Shown one piece after another: positions 12,675 to 19,467 of a DNA stretch of 21,371 nt. The DNA comes from a virus, in the IMG/VR virus record IMGVR_UViG_3300038701_001456, positions 1-21,371 of that record. One strand, 5' to 3'. The notes beneath the pieces were generated by a model. It did not search any database, was not told where the DNA came from, and worked only from the letters and a program-made list of their open reading frames with translations. A program made the translations under genes and the position numbers. Each line of letters begins with the position of its first letter. The stretch's first letter is position 1.

Positions 12675-12825
12675 ATCCTTGCTCTTTTAGTTCTTGGTTA
12701 ATTACTTTTGGTATATCAGATAATAAAGAATCTGATTCAATCTTCTTAGATGAGTTGTACACCTTAATAGCAGTATCATAATCAGATATGTTTATCGCTA
12801 CCTTAAACGGTTTAAATTTCTTCAT
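12667..12825 (-). CDS. Small hypothetical protein, first of a small-gene run
   Basis: A 52-aa protein from ATG 12825 to TGA 12667: MKKFKPFKVAINISDYDTAI, a helix (KVYNSSKKIESDSLLSDI) and a charged C-terminal helix. It overlaps the next gene by 8 bp. Its start codon lies inside the left arm of a 12-bp inverted repeat (12824-12866), so its expression could be controlled there. Function unknown. Confidence 0.5.
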   Translation of the reverse strand: MKKFKPFKVAINISDYDTAIKVYNSSKKIESDSLLSDIPKVINQELKEQGYE

Positions 12826-12866
12826 AATTGTATTATTTAATTACAAGGCTAAAGTAATACAATTAT
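12824..12866. repeat. 12-bp perfect inverted repeat over the start of the small-gene run
   Basis: ATAATTGTATTA (12824-12835) and TAATACAATTAT (12855-12866) are perfect inverted copies separated by 19 nt. One arm overlaps the start codon at 12825. The spacer contains a one-mismatch leftward -7 box (TACTTTAG). It could be an operator or an mRNA hairpin hiding the start. Confidence 0.45.
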
Positions 12867-12893
12867 TTTAATATAAAAAAGTATTTGGTAATT

Positions 12894-13349
12894 TTAACAT
12901 TTCTTTAACAAAATAAACTCCTCTTTTTTGAGATAGTTATCTGTATCAAAGTAAATGCTTTCATCGGAAACAGTTATTCTTTCTATACCATATTGTATTA
13001 ACCCTTTAATAAACCTAAATCTCTTAGAGTTGTTAATACATCTAAACCTAACTGCCTTTCCTAATCTATGTGGGTGCTGTGCTGGTAGTCTTAAAGAATT
13101 TGCGTAAGCACTTGAAGTGTAACCTAACTCTATAAAGCCTTTAATTCTTTCTGTTCTGAATATTTCATCTAATATCTTAACTGGAGCTGATTCCATAAAC
13201 ATCTTTCCACTACCTAATTTATCTGGTGAATCAAACATACTCCATTTAAGAACAGATAAACCTTCGGTATCCATTTCTTCCGTATAAGTATCTGTATATT
13301 TTACATTATAATACTTAAATATGTCCTTACGTTTCTTATACCAACTCAT
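12894..13349 (-). CDS. Peptidase M15-like protein with degenerate zinc site
   Basis: A 151-aa protein that follows the layout of phage M15_3 D-Ala-D-Ala peptidases: MFDSPDKLGSGKM (residues 38-50), a helix, then GYTSSAYANSL (76-86) where active members have 'GYR...HN', QHPHRLGKAVRF (91-102) for 'SxHxxGxAxD', a helix RFRFIKGLIQYGIERI and SIYFDTD (131-137) for 'IHvD'. Of the three zinc ligands, His94 is kept, Asp is replaced by Arg101 and the last His by Tyr133. It is therefore probably an inactive relative used for binding, or a very diverged enzyme. It sits amid replication genes, not the lysis cassette. It overlaps the DUF3310 gene by ATGA. Confidence 0.65.
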   Translation of the reverse strand: MSWYKKRKDIFKYYNVKYTDTYTEEMDTEGLSVLKWSMFDSPDKLGSGKMFMESAPVKILDEIFRTERIKGFIELGYTSSAYANSLRLPAQHPHRLGKAVRFRCINNSKRFRFIKGLIQYGIERITVSDESIYFDTDNYLKKEEFILLKKC

Positions 13350-13765
13350 TGCTTTTTCGAAATAAATTCTATCTCTCTATTAATATAGTCTAATGCTTTC
13401 TTTAAATCTTTTAACTCATCTTCTTTTTTACCTGCTCTAGCTATGTATTTTACAACATTACCTCTATTAAAATTAAGGTTATAATCCTTACAAAAGTCTA
13501 TTACATCATATTTATTACCATTGTCATAATGCTTAGGTATTTCCATTTCATCCCTAAATTCTGGTCTTAACGAAAAGTATTCATCGAAAAAATCATCATT
13601 AATACAACCAACTAAATGATTATCCTTTGAATTATTTTCAAGCCAAAAACCATTCTTATCTCTATCTAACACCTTGTAGCACCTTCCTATGCTAAACTCA
13701 ATACTTCCGTTATCATCCATAATAACATCTTTTTTGCAATAAACATATTTAATATCATCATTCAT
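13346..13765 (-). CDS. DUF3310 protein with N-terminal beta domain
   Basis: A 139-aa two-part protein. Residues about 5-63 form a small beta domain (YVYCKKDVIMDDNGSIEF, SIGRCYKVLDRDKNGFWLEN, CINDDFFDEYF), a type often attached to other phage domains. Residues 79-135 match DUF3310: HYDNGNKYDVIDFCKDYNL, NFNRGNVVKYIARAG, then DLKKALDYINREIEF. DUF3310 is commonly annotated as a phage nucleotide-kinase-associated domain; its biochemical role is not clear. The gene overlaps the M15-like gene by ATGA and the exonuclease gene by 8 bp, in a metabolism/replication stretch. Confidence 0.8.
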   Translation of the reverse strand: MNDDIKYVYCKKDVIMDDNGSIEFSIGRCYKVLDRDKNGFWLENNSKDNHLVGCINDDFFDEYFSLRPEFRDEMEIPKHYDNGNKYDVIDFCKDYNLNFNRGNVVKYIARAGKKEDELKDLKKALDYINREIEFISKKQ

Positions 13766-14717
13766 AACTGCTATTTTTTATTTTATAATCTAAATAATCC
13801 ATATAAACTTTGTTGGATATTCTATACTTAACTCCATCATCATTAGAAATCATTATTCTTTGTATAGTACCAGCAGGTGTTACAGTTGTTTTATACAGGT
13901 TTACGTTGTAAGAACCATTACTAGGAGATGTCCATTTTTCTTGACCGTTTGAAACACCTAAGTGAATCTTGTGTCCATAATACTTTCTTAACCTGTAATA
14001 TAGCGCTTCTGTAGATATAATATCACCAATATTGTAGTCAATCATTTTTTGCAAGTACTCTGCTTGCTCTTCCTTCGTTCCGTCCTCTATCATATCCCAC
14101 ATCTTAATTCCTTCGTGTTCTAACTTCTGAGGAACTCCATAATACTCACAACAAAACTTCATAGAATAACTAGGTAACCTAAACAATCTTTTGTTTTGCT
14201 TCATTATATCGAAAGACCTAACAAAAGTATTAACCTCTAAATCAAACTTAGATGCTCTTGCGTTTATCCATCTATTATCAAACCTATCATTGTTTTGTCC
14301 GATAACCATATCAGCTTTATTGTACTCTTTCAAGAATGTTTTTAACATACCTTCATCAGATTGGTTTTTATCCCAAGCCAAATAGCTAACATTATCTTCT
14401 CCTAACCACTTCCAAGAAATAGATATGATTTTAGGCTCTTTTTTCATTGCTCCAACAGGTACATACTGCTTACCTGTCCAGAACAATTTAAACTCTGCTC
14501 TTGAAGTTTCAATATCATAAACAAGTATCTTTCCAGAAACAGATGCTTTATCAACTTGATTACTAATAAGCATTCTTTTTGCCCACTCTCTAATTGTCCT
14601 TCTACTCACATTAAAATACTTAGATAATGTTTTTTGAGCTGATTTTCTGCTTTCGCTTTTGTTGTAGGTTTTTTTGATTAAGTCAAAATCATCCTGTTTC
14701 AAGTCTTTAAACCTCAT
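13758..14717 (-). CDS. HTH-containing 3'-5' exonuclease (RNase H-like, DnaQ/YprB type)
   Basis: A 319-aa protein. Residues 20-50 (ESRKSAQKTLSKYFNVSRRT) form a helix-turn-helix, an unusual N-terminal addition. The nuclease domain has ExoI VYDIETS (Asp68, Glu70), ExoII IGQNNDRFDNRW (Asp147) and ExoIII YNIGD (Tyr228, Asp232), all acidic ligands for two metals of the DEDDy class. The C-terminal 70 residues (YGHKIHLGVSNGQEKW on) are beta-rich, not recognised. It should degrade single- or double-stranded DNA 3'-5', for proofreading or recycling, perhaps guided by the HTH. No polymerase domain is present. It overlaps small genes on both sides. Confidence 0.8.
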   Translation of the reverse strand: MRFKDLKQDDFDLIKKTYNKSESRKSAQKTLSKYFNVSRRTIREWAKRMLISNQVDKASVSGKILVYDIETSRAEFKLFWTGKQYVPVGAMKKEPKIISISWKWLGEDNVSYLAWDKNQSDEGMLKTFLKEYNKADMVIGQNNDRFDNRWINARASKFDLEVNTFVRSFDIMKQNKRLFRLPSYSMKFCCEYYGVPQKLEHEGIKMWDMIEDGTKEEQAEYLQKMIDYNIGDIISTEALYYRLRKYYGHKIHLGVSNGQEKWTSPSNGSYNVNLYKTTVTPAGTIQRIMISNDDGVKYRISNKVYMDYLDYKIKNSSYE

Positions 14718-14895
14718 TTTTATTATTATTTAGTTTATATTCGTTAATTGCTCTTAAAATACCTTCACAGGCTTCATAATTCTCAATCTCCTCAAAGAAT
14801 GCCAATGATGCATTTATTTCAGATATACATATACCACAATTCAAATCATTCTTAGCACTTCTGTAGTAAGAATCCACAATACTTTTGTTAATCAT
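14707..14895 (-). CDS. Small hypothetical protein
   Basis: A 62-aa helical protein with three Cys (Cys20, Cys23 and Cys43), starting at ATG 14895 inside the end of the flap-like exonuclease gene (8-bp overlap) and ending 11 bp inside the next gene. Overlap at both ends supports a true gene wedged between two nucleases. Residues 16-40 (NDLNCGICISEINASLAF...) and the EACEGILRAINEY helix show no known motif. Confidence 0.55.
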   Translation of the reverse strand: MINKSIVDSYYRSAKNDLNCGICISEINASLAFFEEIENYEACEGILRAINEYKLNNNKNEV

Positions 14896-15574
14896 ATATA
14901 TCAGTTCTTAATTTAAGTAATGAATAACACTCTTTAAACTTATTTTTAGCCTCTGTATCGTATTCTTTTAAGAAAACAATGTAAGTAGCCCTAAATAATC
15001 CAAAATGCGTTCTAATGCCTTTAAAAAGGTTTTTAGCGAACGCTTTGCCTTTACCTTTAATGTAGTTTATATTATCAGCAGAATCCCCAACAATCATTTG
15101 TGTGTAGAAGTTTTTTAATGCTTCTAACTCTTCTATCTTGTCTAATGTTCTTCTGGAGTAGTAAGTGTCAAAATACCAACAAGGTAATTGTTTATAGTCT
15201 TTATCATTTGCAGCTATAATAACACTGTCTTCTCCGTTTAAATCAACTTCTTTTTTCCATAGAGAAGCAACAACATCATCAGTTTCATACCCTTTTTTAG
15301 ATACAGAATCATAAGATAACTTAACCTCTTTATGAACATCAGTAAGAAGTTCTGGTCTATTTTTTCTATTAGCCTTATAAGATTCATTTATAGAGGTCCT
15401 AAGCGAGTTATCTCCGCCAGAGCATACAACAACATCATCTGCATCGCAAAATTCACTTAAATCATCTATTACAGATTCTAGCTTGCTATTAAAATTACTT
15501 ATAGCGTCTTCTAAACTTTCTGCGTTTATGCAAGAAGCGAATATAAGACTATCTGCATCTAAAAGAACTTTCAT
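14888..15574 (-). CDS. 5'-3' exonuclease (PIN/FEN family)
   Basis: A 228-aa protein of the T4 RNase H/T5 D15/FEN group. N-terminal metal ligands are in MKVLLDADSLIFAS (Asp6, Asp8); YKANRKNRP (66-74) is the helical arch segment; GYETDDVVAS carries Glu97 and Asp99/100; ANDKDYKQL carries Asp124/126; and QMIVGDSADNINYIKGKGKA (159-178) is the helix-3-turn-helix DNA-binding motif with Asp164/167. All expected ligands are present, so it should be active. It resects 5' ends or removes RNA primers, providing single strands for the Rad52-like annealing protein. Length matches phage members. It is slightly short of a long C-terminal domain. Confidence 0.88.
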   Translation of the reverse strand: MKVLLDADSLIFASCINAESLEDAISNFNSKLESVIDDLSEFCDADDVVVCSGGDNSLRTSINESYKANRKNRPELLTDVHKEVKLSYDSVSKKGYETDDVVASLWKKEVDLNGEDSVIIAANDKDYKQLPCWYFDTYYSRRTLDKIEELEALKNFYTQMIVGDSADNINYIKGKGKAFAKNLFKGIRTHFGLFRATYIVFLKEYDTEAKNKFKECYSLLKLRTDIYD

Positions 15575-15579
15575 AACCT

Positions 15580-15882
15580 TTATTTTTGATTTTTTAATTC
15601 TATAGAACTAATTGTTAGCCATTCGCTAACTTGAAACTCAACAAAAGAATCATTAAAGAATTGTAGAGCAATCGTGTCGCCTTCTATTTCAAAACTATCT
15701 TCACTTCTGCCACATCTACTTTCAATATCTGTAATTGTATCACAATTTTTCTCAACTGTAAAAATAAGTATATCTCTATCATCTATTTCTGATATATCAG
15801 ACAAACTAATGTAAGCGTTTTTAACTATACCACCAAAAATTTCATTAGCTTTTTTCGTTAATTTTTTGCTTTTATGATACAT
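15580..15882 (-). CDS. Hypothetical protein
   Basis: A 100-aa protein with a basic N-terminus (MYHKSKKLTKKANEIFGG), then mostly acidic beta pattern (DRDILIFTVEKNCDTITDIE, TIALQFFNDSFVEFQVSEW). No membrane segment, HTH or catalytic motif. It starts 4 bp after the stop of a 32-codon CxxC frame. Function unknown. Confidence 0.5.
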   Translation of the reverse strand: MYHKSKKLTKKANEIFGGIVKNAYISLSDISEIDDRDILIFTVEKNCDTITDIESRCGRSEDSFEIEGDTIALQFFNDSFVEFQVSEWLTISSIELKNQK

Positions 15883-15886
15883 TATC

Positions 15887-15985
15887 TTAACTATTATAAA
15901 TTTCTATGTACTTATTTAAGTTCTCTTGGTAGCTTTTTATACAAGAAGAGCAACTACTTGGCTTTATTTTTAGTGCAATATACAA
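15887..15985 (-). CDS. Short in-frame CxxC module after a stop codon (non-ATG start or readthrough)
   Basis: Directly after the TAA of the 164-aa gene, the same frame stays open for 32 codons to TAA 15889-15887: an initial TTG (or ATT two codons later), then ALKIKPSSCSSCIKSYQENL, NKYIEIYNS. It closely resembles the last 25 residues of the 164-aa protein (NSKCYPCIKGYLDNLKQYLS...): Cys-x2-Cys-Ile-Lys-x-Tyr-x2-Asn-Leu-x2-Tyr-x2-Ile-Tyr is shared. The module is thus duplicated, with one stop between the copies and no ATG. It could be a separate small protein with a TTG/ATT start, an extension made by readthrough, or a relic. Confidence 0.45.
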   Translation of the reverse strand: MYIALKIKPSSCSSCIKSYQENLNKYIEIYNS

Positions 15986-16480
15986 TTAATTTTCATAAAT
16001 ACTAAGATATTGTTTTAAATTATCTAAATATCCTTTAATACAAGGGTAACATTTGCTATTTTTTACCTTTGTTCTAAATATGTGATTGTATATTTTAACA
16101 ATTCTTTCTCTTTCTTCAAACGTATATTTAGTTCTTCTTGAGCCTAAATAATCTTTTAGCCATTTATAATCTTCCTCATCAATACATCTAACCTTTCTTC
16201 TTCTCCATAAAGGAATTTTGTTAAATTTCTCCTTTCTTTCATCACACCCGCAATCATCAGTTATAGATTCTACAACTTTCTTAATTCCTGTAGCTTCTGT
16301 AATCTTCTCCACAACATCACCTAAACCAACAGTGTTTTCCTTATCTACATTTTCCTTTAGAGCTTTGTAATCATTAGAACTCTTCCACTCCTTATAATCT
16401 CTATACTCCTTGCTTCTTTTGTCTAGTTTTTCAAAATAACCTTTAGATTCTAAATCTTCGTAATACTTATCTTCTTTCAT
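15986..16480 (-). CDS. Conserved flavophage-type protein with Cys motifs
   Basis: A 164-aa charged protein. The N-terminal half is helical and acidic (KEYRDYKEWKSSNDYKALKE). The centre, VGLGDVVEKITEATGIKKVV followed by ESITDDCGCDERKEKFNKI (residues about 52-90), is a motif I associate with Bacteroidetes phage proteins; its Cys-Gly-Cys and the C-terminal CYPC could bind a metal. The last 25 residues form a module repeated right after the stop. It may be a structural or regulatory protein; the role is unknown. It is coupled by ATGA overlap to the gene upstream. Confidence 0.6.
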   Translation of the reverse strand: MKEDKYYEDLESKGYFEKLDKRSKEYRDYKEWKSSNDYKALKENVDKENTVGLGDVVEKITEATGIKKVVESITDDCGCDERKEKFNKIPLWRRRKVRCIDEEDYKWLKDYLGSRRTKYTFEERERIVKIYNHIFRTKVKNSKCYPCIKGYLDNLKQYLSIYEN

Positions 16481-16749
16481 TTTTTATTGTATTTATCGTA
16501 AATTAATTTATAAACTTCATCTACTTGCTCGTAGATTTTTATTTTATCTTTTTGTGATTTCTGGTTAAACTCTTCTTTTCCAACCTTTATTAATTTTGTA
16601 CCAAACTTTTCCTTACCCCATTTATCAGTAGTCTTTATTCCTTTATGAATCTCTATCCTAACAGTATTTTGATTATTTACCTTTGGTACAGGATAAACAT
16701 ACCAATCATTACTCCAACACCATCTTACATATTTGTTTATTAAATACAT
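16477..16749 (-). CDS. Hypothetical basic protein
   Basis: A 90-aa basic protein starting MYLINKYVRWCWSNDWYVYP, with aromatic residues in the first 25 residues, then a beta pattern (NTVRIEIHKGIKTTDKWG) and a long Lys-rich helix (DKIKIYEQVDEVYKLIYDKY). It overlaps the next gene by ATGA and lies 2 bp after the sigma-factor gene. No family recognised. Confidence 0.5.
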   Translation of the reverse strand: MYLINKYVRWCWSNDWYVYPVPKVNNQNTVRIEIHKGIKTTDKWGKEKFGTKLIKVGKEEFNQKSQKDKIKIYEQVDEVYKLIYDKYNKK

Positions 16750-16751
16750 AC

Positions 16752-17318
16752 TTAACTAACCTTATCAAAATCGCCATTAAAGTAATCCAAAACATCTTCA
16801 CTTAATCTGTCTTTTAATTGTGATTTAAAGTTTTTAACAGAGTAGAATAAAGAACCAACACTAATGTTAACAGATTTACTAATCTCTCTAAAAGACCTGC
16901 TTTTAATAGGCTTTATTTCATTTCCATTTATAATAACACCAAAGTATATCTCAAATAGTTTTTTATCGTAAACAGTCCATGTAGAAACTAAATCTGTTAT
17001 CTCTTTTATTAAAACTTCTTCTGCAATATCCTTGTCTTCATTGTAATAAGATTCATCCTTAGTGTCGTTATCAAAAAACTCAACCATCCTATTCCTAGAA
17101 CTTTTTTTAAGATGATTAAAATACATATTTCTCAATGTTATATAAACAAAGTATTTATTTATCTCATCTCCATACATTATCCTTTCTGGATTTTGTATGT
17201 TATTATATAACTTCAAATACATATCTTGTACTATATCATTTGCTAATGATTCATCACAATCTAAGTTAATTAGCATTTTAATCCACAAGTTATGGTGTTT
17301 TGCGAGTTCTTCGAGCAT
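16752..17318 (-). CDS. Sigma-70-family RNA polymerase sigma factor (ECF-like)
   Basis: A 188-aa protein with sigma region 2 at residues about 7-75: HHNLWIKMLINL, ESLANDIVQDMYLKLYNNIQ, then YFVYITLRNMYFNHLKKSSR, the helix that contacts the -10 region and core polymerase. A variable acidic linker follows. Region 4 is at about 130-175: RSFREISKSVNISVGSLFYS, then VKNFKSQLKDRL, an HTH for the upstream promoter element. It should redirect host RNA polymerase to phage promoters, probably for late genes. It is 2 bp from the resolvase-like gene. The target promoters are unknown; the 19-bp repeats near 6.5 kb are one place to look. Confidence 0.75.
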   Translation of the reverse strand: MLEELAKHHNLWIKMLINLDCDESLANDIVQDMYLKLYNNIQNPERIMYGDEINKYFVYITLRNMYFNHLKKSSRNRMVEFFDNDTKDESYYNEDKDIAEEVLIKEITDLVSTWTVYDKKLFEIYFGVIINGNEIKPIKSRSFREISKSVNISVGSLFYSVKNFKSQLKDRLSEDVLDYFNGDFDKVS

Positions 17319-17319
17319 A

Positions 17320-17664
17320 CTATTTTGTATTTATAATATCTAAGTTAATTAACATCTGCATAATGTCGTAGAAGTCTTCTTTAGACATTACAACAACCTC
17401 ACCTAATCTATTACGCTTGTGGAATATAACATTGTAGTTATTGTCTTTAGGCATACTGTCTAGTATCTTATGGTAAGTACCTAATCTCTCAACCGCTTTT
17501 GCTTGCACGTTAAATATACCTGTGTTAGTTAGGTCTACACCAGCATCGTCTAACATTTTAGATTCAAACCTAGAAGTTTTACAATCTTCAAAACCAAATT
17601 CCCTAAACTCTTTTGCTAGCTTCCTTTCGTAACTTGAACCTTTTGTTTTACTATTTATTGGCAT
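17320..17664 (-). CDS. Holliday-junction-resolvase-like PD-(D/E)XK nuclease
   Basis: A 114-aa protein of the archaeal-Hjc-like PD-(D/E)XK type found in phages. MPINSKTKGSSYERKLAKEF gives the first acidic residue (Glu13); DDAGVDLTNTG carries Asp44; FNVQAKAVE carries the Q-x-K motif (Gln54, Lys56). The rest is a helix and strands (NYNVIFHKRNRLGEVVVMSK). It probably resolves branched DNA before packaging or in recombination. It follows a 99-bp gap with two hairpins and precedes the sigma-factor gene by 1 bp. Confidence 0.75.
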   Translation of the reverse strand: MPINSKTKGSSYERKLAKEFREFGFEDCKTSRFESKMLDDAGVDLTNTGIFNVQAKAVERLGTYHKILDSMPKDNNYNVIFHKRNRLGEVVVMSKEDFYDIMQMLINLDIINTK

Positions 17665-17690
17665 ATTGTATTTTTTTAATTTAATTAAAC

Positions 17691-17747
17691 AACCACATTA
17701 AAACGTGGTTTAACAGTCGATAACAAGCATTAAAACGCTTTGTTATC
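17691..17747. other. Twin hairpins with identical loops in a 99-bp gap
   Basis: Hairpin 1: AACCAC/GTGGTT (17691-17696 and 17705-17710). Hairpin 2: GATAACAAGC/GCTTTGTTATC (17719-17728 and 17737-17747, one bulged base). Both have the same 8-nt loop ATTAAAAC closed by C-G. TTAAC/GTTAA at 17710-17714 and 17753-17757 can extend hairpin 2. This is the leader of the resolvase/sigma operon or a termination region for the genes upstream. Confidence 0.5.
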
Positions 17748-17763
17748 TTGGTGTTAAGTGTAA

Positions 17764-17904
17764 TTATCTCCAAAACTGCCACCGTTTTTTTTGTTTAACT
17801 TTGTGCTTTCTAAATAATTCTTTAACATCTTTTTCCTTAAATTCCATCCACCAAGTTCCATCTTCATCTGTATAACTTCTAATTGGGTTTATATAATCTT
17901 CCAT
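17764..17904 (-). CDS. Small hypothetical Trp-rich protein
   Basis: A 46-aa protein from ATG 17904 to TAA 17764: MEDYINPIRSYTDEDGTWWM, a Glu/Lys helix (EFKEKDVKELFRKHKVK) and the end KKRWQFWR. The pattern (acidic start, helix, basic-aromatic end) and 2-bp spacing to the upstream gene support coding. No family recognised. Confidence 0.5.
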   Translation of the reverse strand: MEDYINPIRSYTDEDGTWWMEFKEKDVKELFRKHKVKQKKRWQFWR

Positions 17905-17906
17905 AA

Positions 17907-18116
17907 TTAACTACACCTAACAATATCTAAATTTAATAATATAATCTGATTATTTAACCATTCAGAAAATGTTTTTTTACTCTCACTAACTTTCAAATAT
18001 TGTATGTATGATTTTCTACATTCAGAAAACCAAACCTTAGAATTAATACCTTTGTTTAATTCTACAGAATACAAGTTAATCTCTTGCAAGTCTTTTAAGT
18101 CAACCTCTTTAATCAT
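17907..18116 (-). CDS. Small hypothetical protein
   Basis: A 69-aa helical protein: MIKEVDLKDLQEINLYSVEL, then KVWFSECRKSYIQYLKVSES, and FSEWLNNQIILLNLDIVRCS. No membrane segment long enough to call. It is the first gene of the leftward replication module, after the 292-bp gene-free interval. I find no matching TAnnTTTG box in front of it. Function unknown. Confidence 0.5.
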   Translation of the reverse strand: MIKEVDLKDLQEINLYSVELNKGINSKVWFSECRKSYIQYLKVSESKKTFSEWLNNQIILLNLDIVRCS

Positions 18117-18227
18117 AGTTTTTAATATTATTGTTTAATAACCTTGTATTTTGCTAATATAATAAATTAATTCAATATTAAAAAATATACTTATTAACAT
18201 TAATTATAAAATTGTTGATAAGTTATG

Positions 18228-18258
18228 TTGCATCTTAATTTTTTTTTAACTAACTTTG
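18228..18258 (+). promoter_or_regulatory. Rightward Bacteroidetes-type promoter in the 292-bp gap
   Basis: TTG (18228-18230), a 20-bp spacer and TAACTTTG (18251-18258) fit the consensus. It faces against all nearby genes, so it should drive an untranslated or antisense RNA. The 110 bp to its left (18117-18227) are AT-rich with nothing I can support. Confidence 0.5.
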
Positions 18259-18264
18259 AATTCT

Positions 18265-18376
18265 TTAATGATTGAAAATAAGTATTTTTTTCAAAATACA
18301 TTTTCAGATTTGAAGGCTCTCAAAAGCCTTCAAATTAGTTAAAACAATAGAGGTTAAGTATGTTCTATTTTTTTTT
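18265..18376 (+). ncRNA. Candidate small RNA with three hairpins
   Basis: Downstream of the promoter three stems follow closely. Hairpin A (18273-18306): TGAAAAT/ATTTTCA plus GTATTTT/AAAATAC, with a 2-nt bulge and a TTTC loop. Hairpin B (18308-18335): ATTTGAAGGCT/AGCCTTCAAAT, perfect 11 bp, 6-nt loop. Hairpin C (18346-18369): AATAGA/TCTATT, followed by a run of nine T ending at 18376, a weak terminator. There is no frame of note. The hairpins may instead be terminators for the leftward lysis genes, or the RNA may act antisense. Confidence 0.4.
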
Positions 18377-18408
18377 GAGATGAATATTTTTTAAGTCTTT
18401 TAAGGTGT

Positions 18409-18960
18409 TTAATTTAGTTTAAAAGCTATTCCAAGATTTACAAATCTATTTTTATCAATAAAGTTAATCCCATAACCTATTTTATAAAGCATTTTATTTG
18501 TTTCAAGATATAGATTAACAGAAGCATCTAAAAATTCTTTGTTATACATTTTAGTTTCTCCTCCTAAAAATATATTATTTCTATAAATAGTATTTGTAAT
18601 TGTTTTTGTGCTTTCTTTGTTAAAAGCACTTAGTTTTATATCTCTTTTATATATCGTATCAGCTAATATAGTTGATTCTAAGCGACCATTATCTAAAGTA
18701 TCTATGTAAGTATATTTATTTACTTTTTTTTCCTTAAATAACACCTTAGTAACTGTATCGTTAACTTTAACAGTATCTTTTAACGTTATAAATACTTTCT
18801 CTATTTTATTGGGTTTAGTATTGTCTATTACTTTTGTAATGGTATCGTATTTTACTTCTGTTTTAGTAACCGTTTTAATATTTTTATCAGCATTAAAAAC
18901 ATAATAAGCTAATATCAAACAAATAATTAATAAAACTATGTTTACTTTACTTATTTTCAT
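18409..18960 (-). CDS. Membrane-anchored lysis-module protein (possible spanin-like, DUF6808-type)
   Basis: A 183-aa protein with a single N-terminal membrane helix (residues 7-22, VNIVLLIICLILAYYV) after a short basic start (MKISK), so most of it probably lies in the periplasm. Residues 28-110 are polar, Thr/Lys/Asp-rich (TVTKTEVKYDTITKVIDNTK); the C-terminal 60 residues are beta-rich (LDASVNLYLETNKMLYKIGY). It overlaps the DUF5675 gene by ATGA. Position and topology suit a protein that disrupts or spans the envelope during lysis, but no spanin motif is certain. I recall similar phage proteins under DUF6808. Confidence 0.5.
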   Translation of the reverse strand: MKISKVNIVLLIICLILAYYVFNADKNIKTVTKTEVKYDTITKVIDNTKPNKIEKVFITLKDTVKVNDTVTKVLFKEKKVNKYTYIDTLDNGRLESTILADTIYKRDIKLSAFNKESTKTITNTIYRNNIFLGGETKMYNKEFLDASVNLYLETNKMLYKIGYGINFIDKNRFVNLGIAFKLN

Positions 18961-19400
18961 TTTACTATTAATTTAACTATTTTTCCGTTCATTGGTCTTA
19001 AAACTTCGTGGAATAAATCCATTGTTCTTTTACTGTTTGTAACATCGTATTCTTTATCAGAATCTAAAAATAGTGTTTGTGTACCTAAAGCAATACATCC
19101 ATTTAATTCGTGCCAGTAATTAGCTGAATGGAATTTAGTTTCTGTTCTTCCTTCAACTCCGTATATTTCCCAAAGTTGTTTATTAAATTTAGGTGAGTGT
19201 TCTAAAACACAATCATATTTCCCTACTGGAATACAAGATATATTTGGCTCGTTATTGTGCCAACCACGTTCTAAAGACACACAAGTAAACAATGGTATAT
19301 AACCCCACGGATCATTTACTTCTTTATAAATAGTACAATTACCTAGTGTGTAATTTACATCGTGATAAAGTCTTTCTATTTGTATAAAAATATTTTCCAT
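18957..19400 (-). CDS. DUF5675 protein, probable phage lysis enzyme
   Basis: A 147-aa protein with the DUF5675 pattern: IERLYHDVNYTLGNCTIY, TCVSLERGWHNNEPNISC, then IPVGKYDCVLEHSPKF, LWEIYGVEGRTETKFHSANY and NGCIALGTQ. The 'SCIP.G.Y', 'V.GR..I.FH..N' and 'GCI..G' blocks are the family's hallmarks, with candidate catalytic Cys (GCI) and His (FHSAN) residues. The family is widespread in Bacteroidetes phages and is often placed in lysis modules; a cell-wall role is suspected but not established. No signal peptide. It lies between holin-like genes and a membrane-anchored protein, consistent with lysis. Confidence 0.75.
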   Translation of the reverse strand: MENIFIQIERLYHDVNYTLGNCTIYKEVNDPWGYIPLFTCVSLERGWHNNEPNISCIPVGKYDCVLEHSPKFNKQLWEIYGVEGRTETKFHSANYWHELNGCIALGTQTLFLDSDKEYDVTNSKRTMDLFHEVLRPMNGKIVKLIVK

Positions 19401-19467
19401 ATTTTTTATTATTAAGTTAATTTACAGCAATTTAACTATTATAAATTAAACCACAAAATATATATCA

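Noticed and set aside
14191-14385. Rightward open frame over the DnaQ-like exonuclease
   Set aside because: Antisense to conserved exonuclease motifs.
17796-17803. TAACTTTG matching a rightward -7 box
   Set aside because: It lies inside a leftward gene and has no TTG at the right distance upstream, so it is probably chance.
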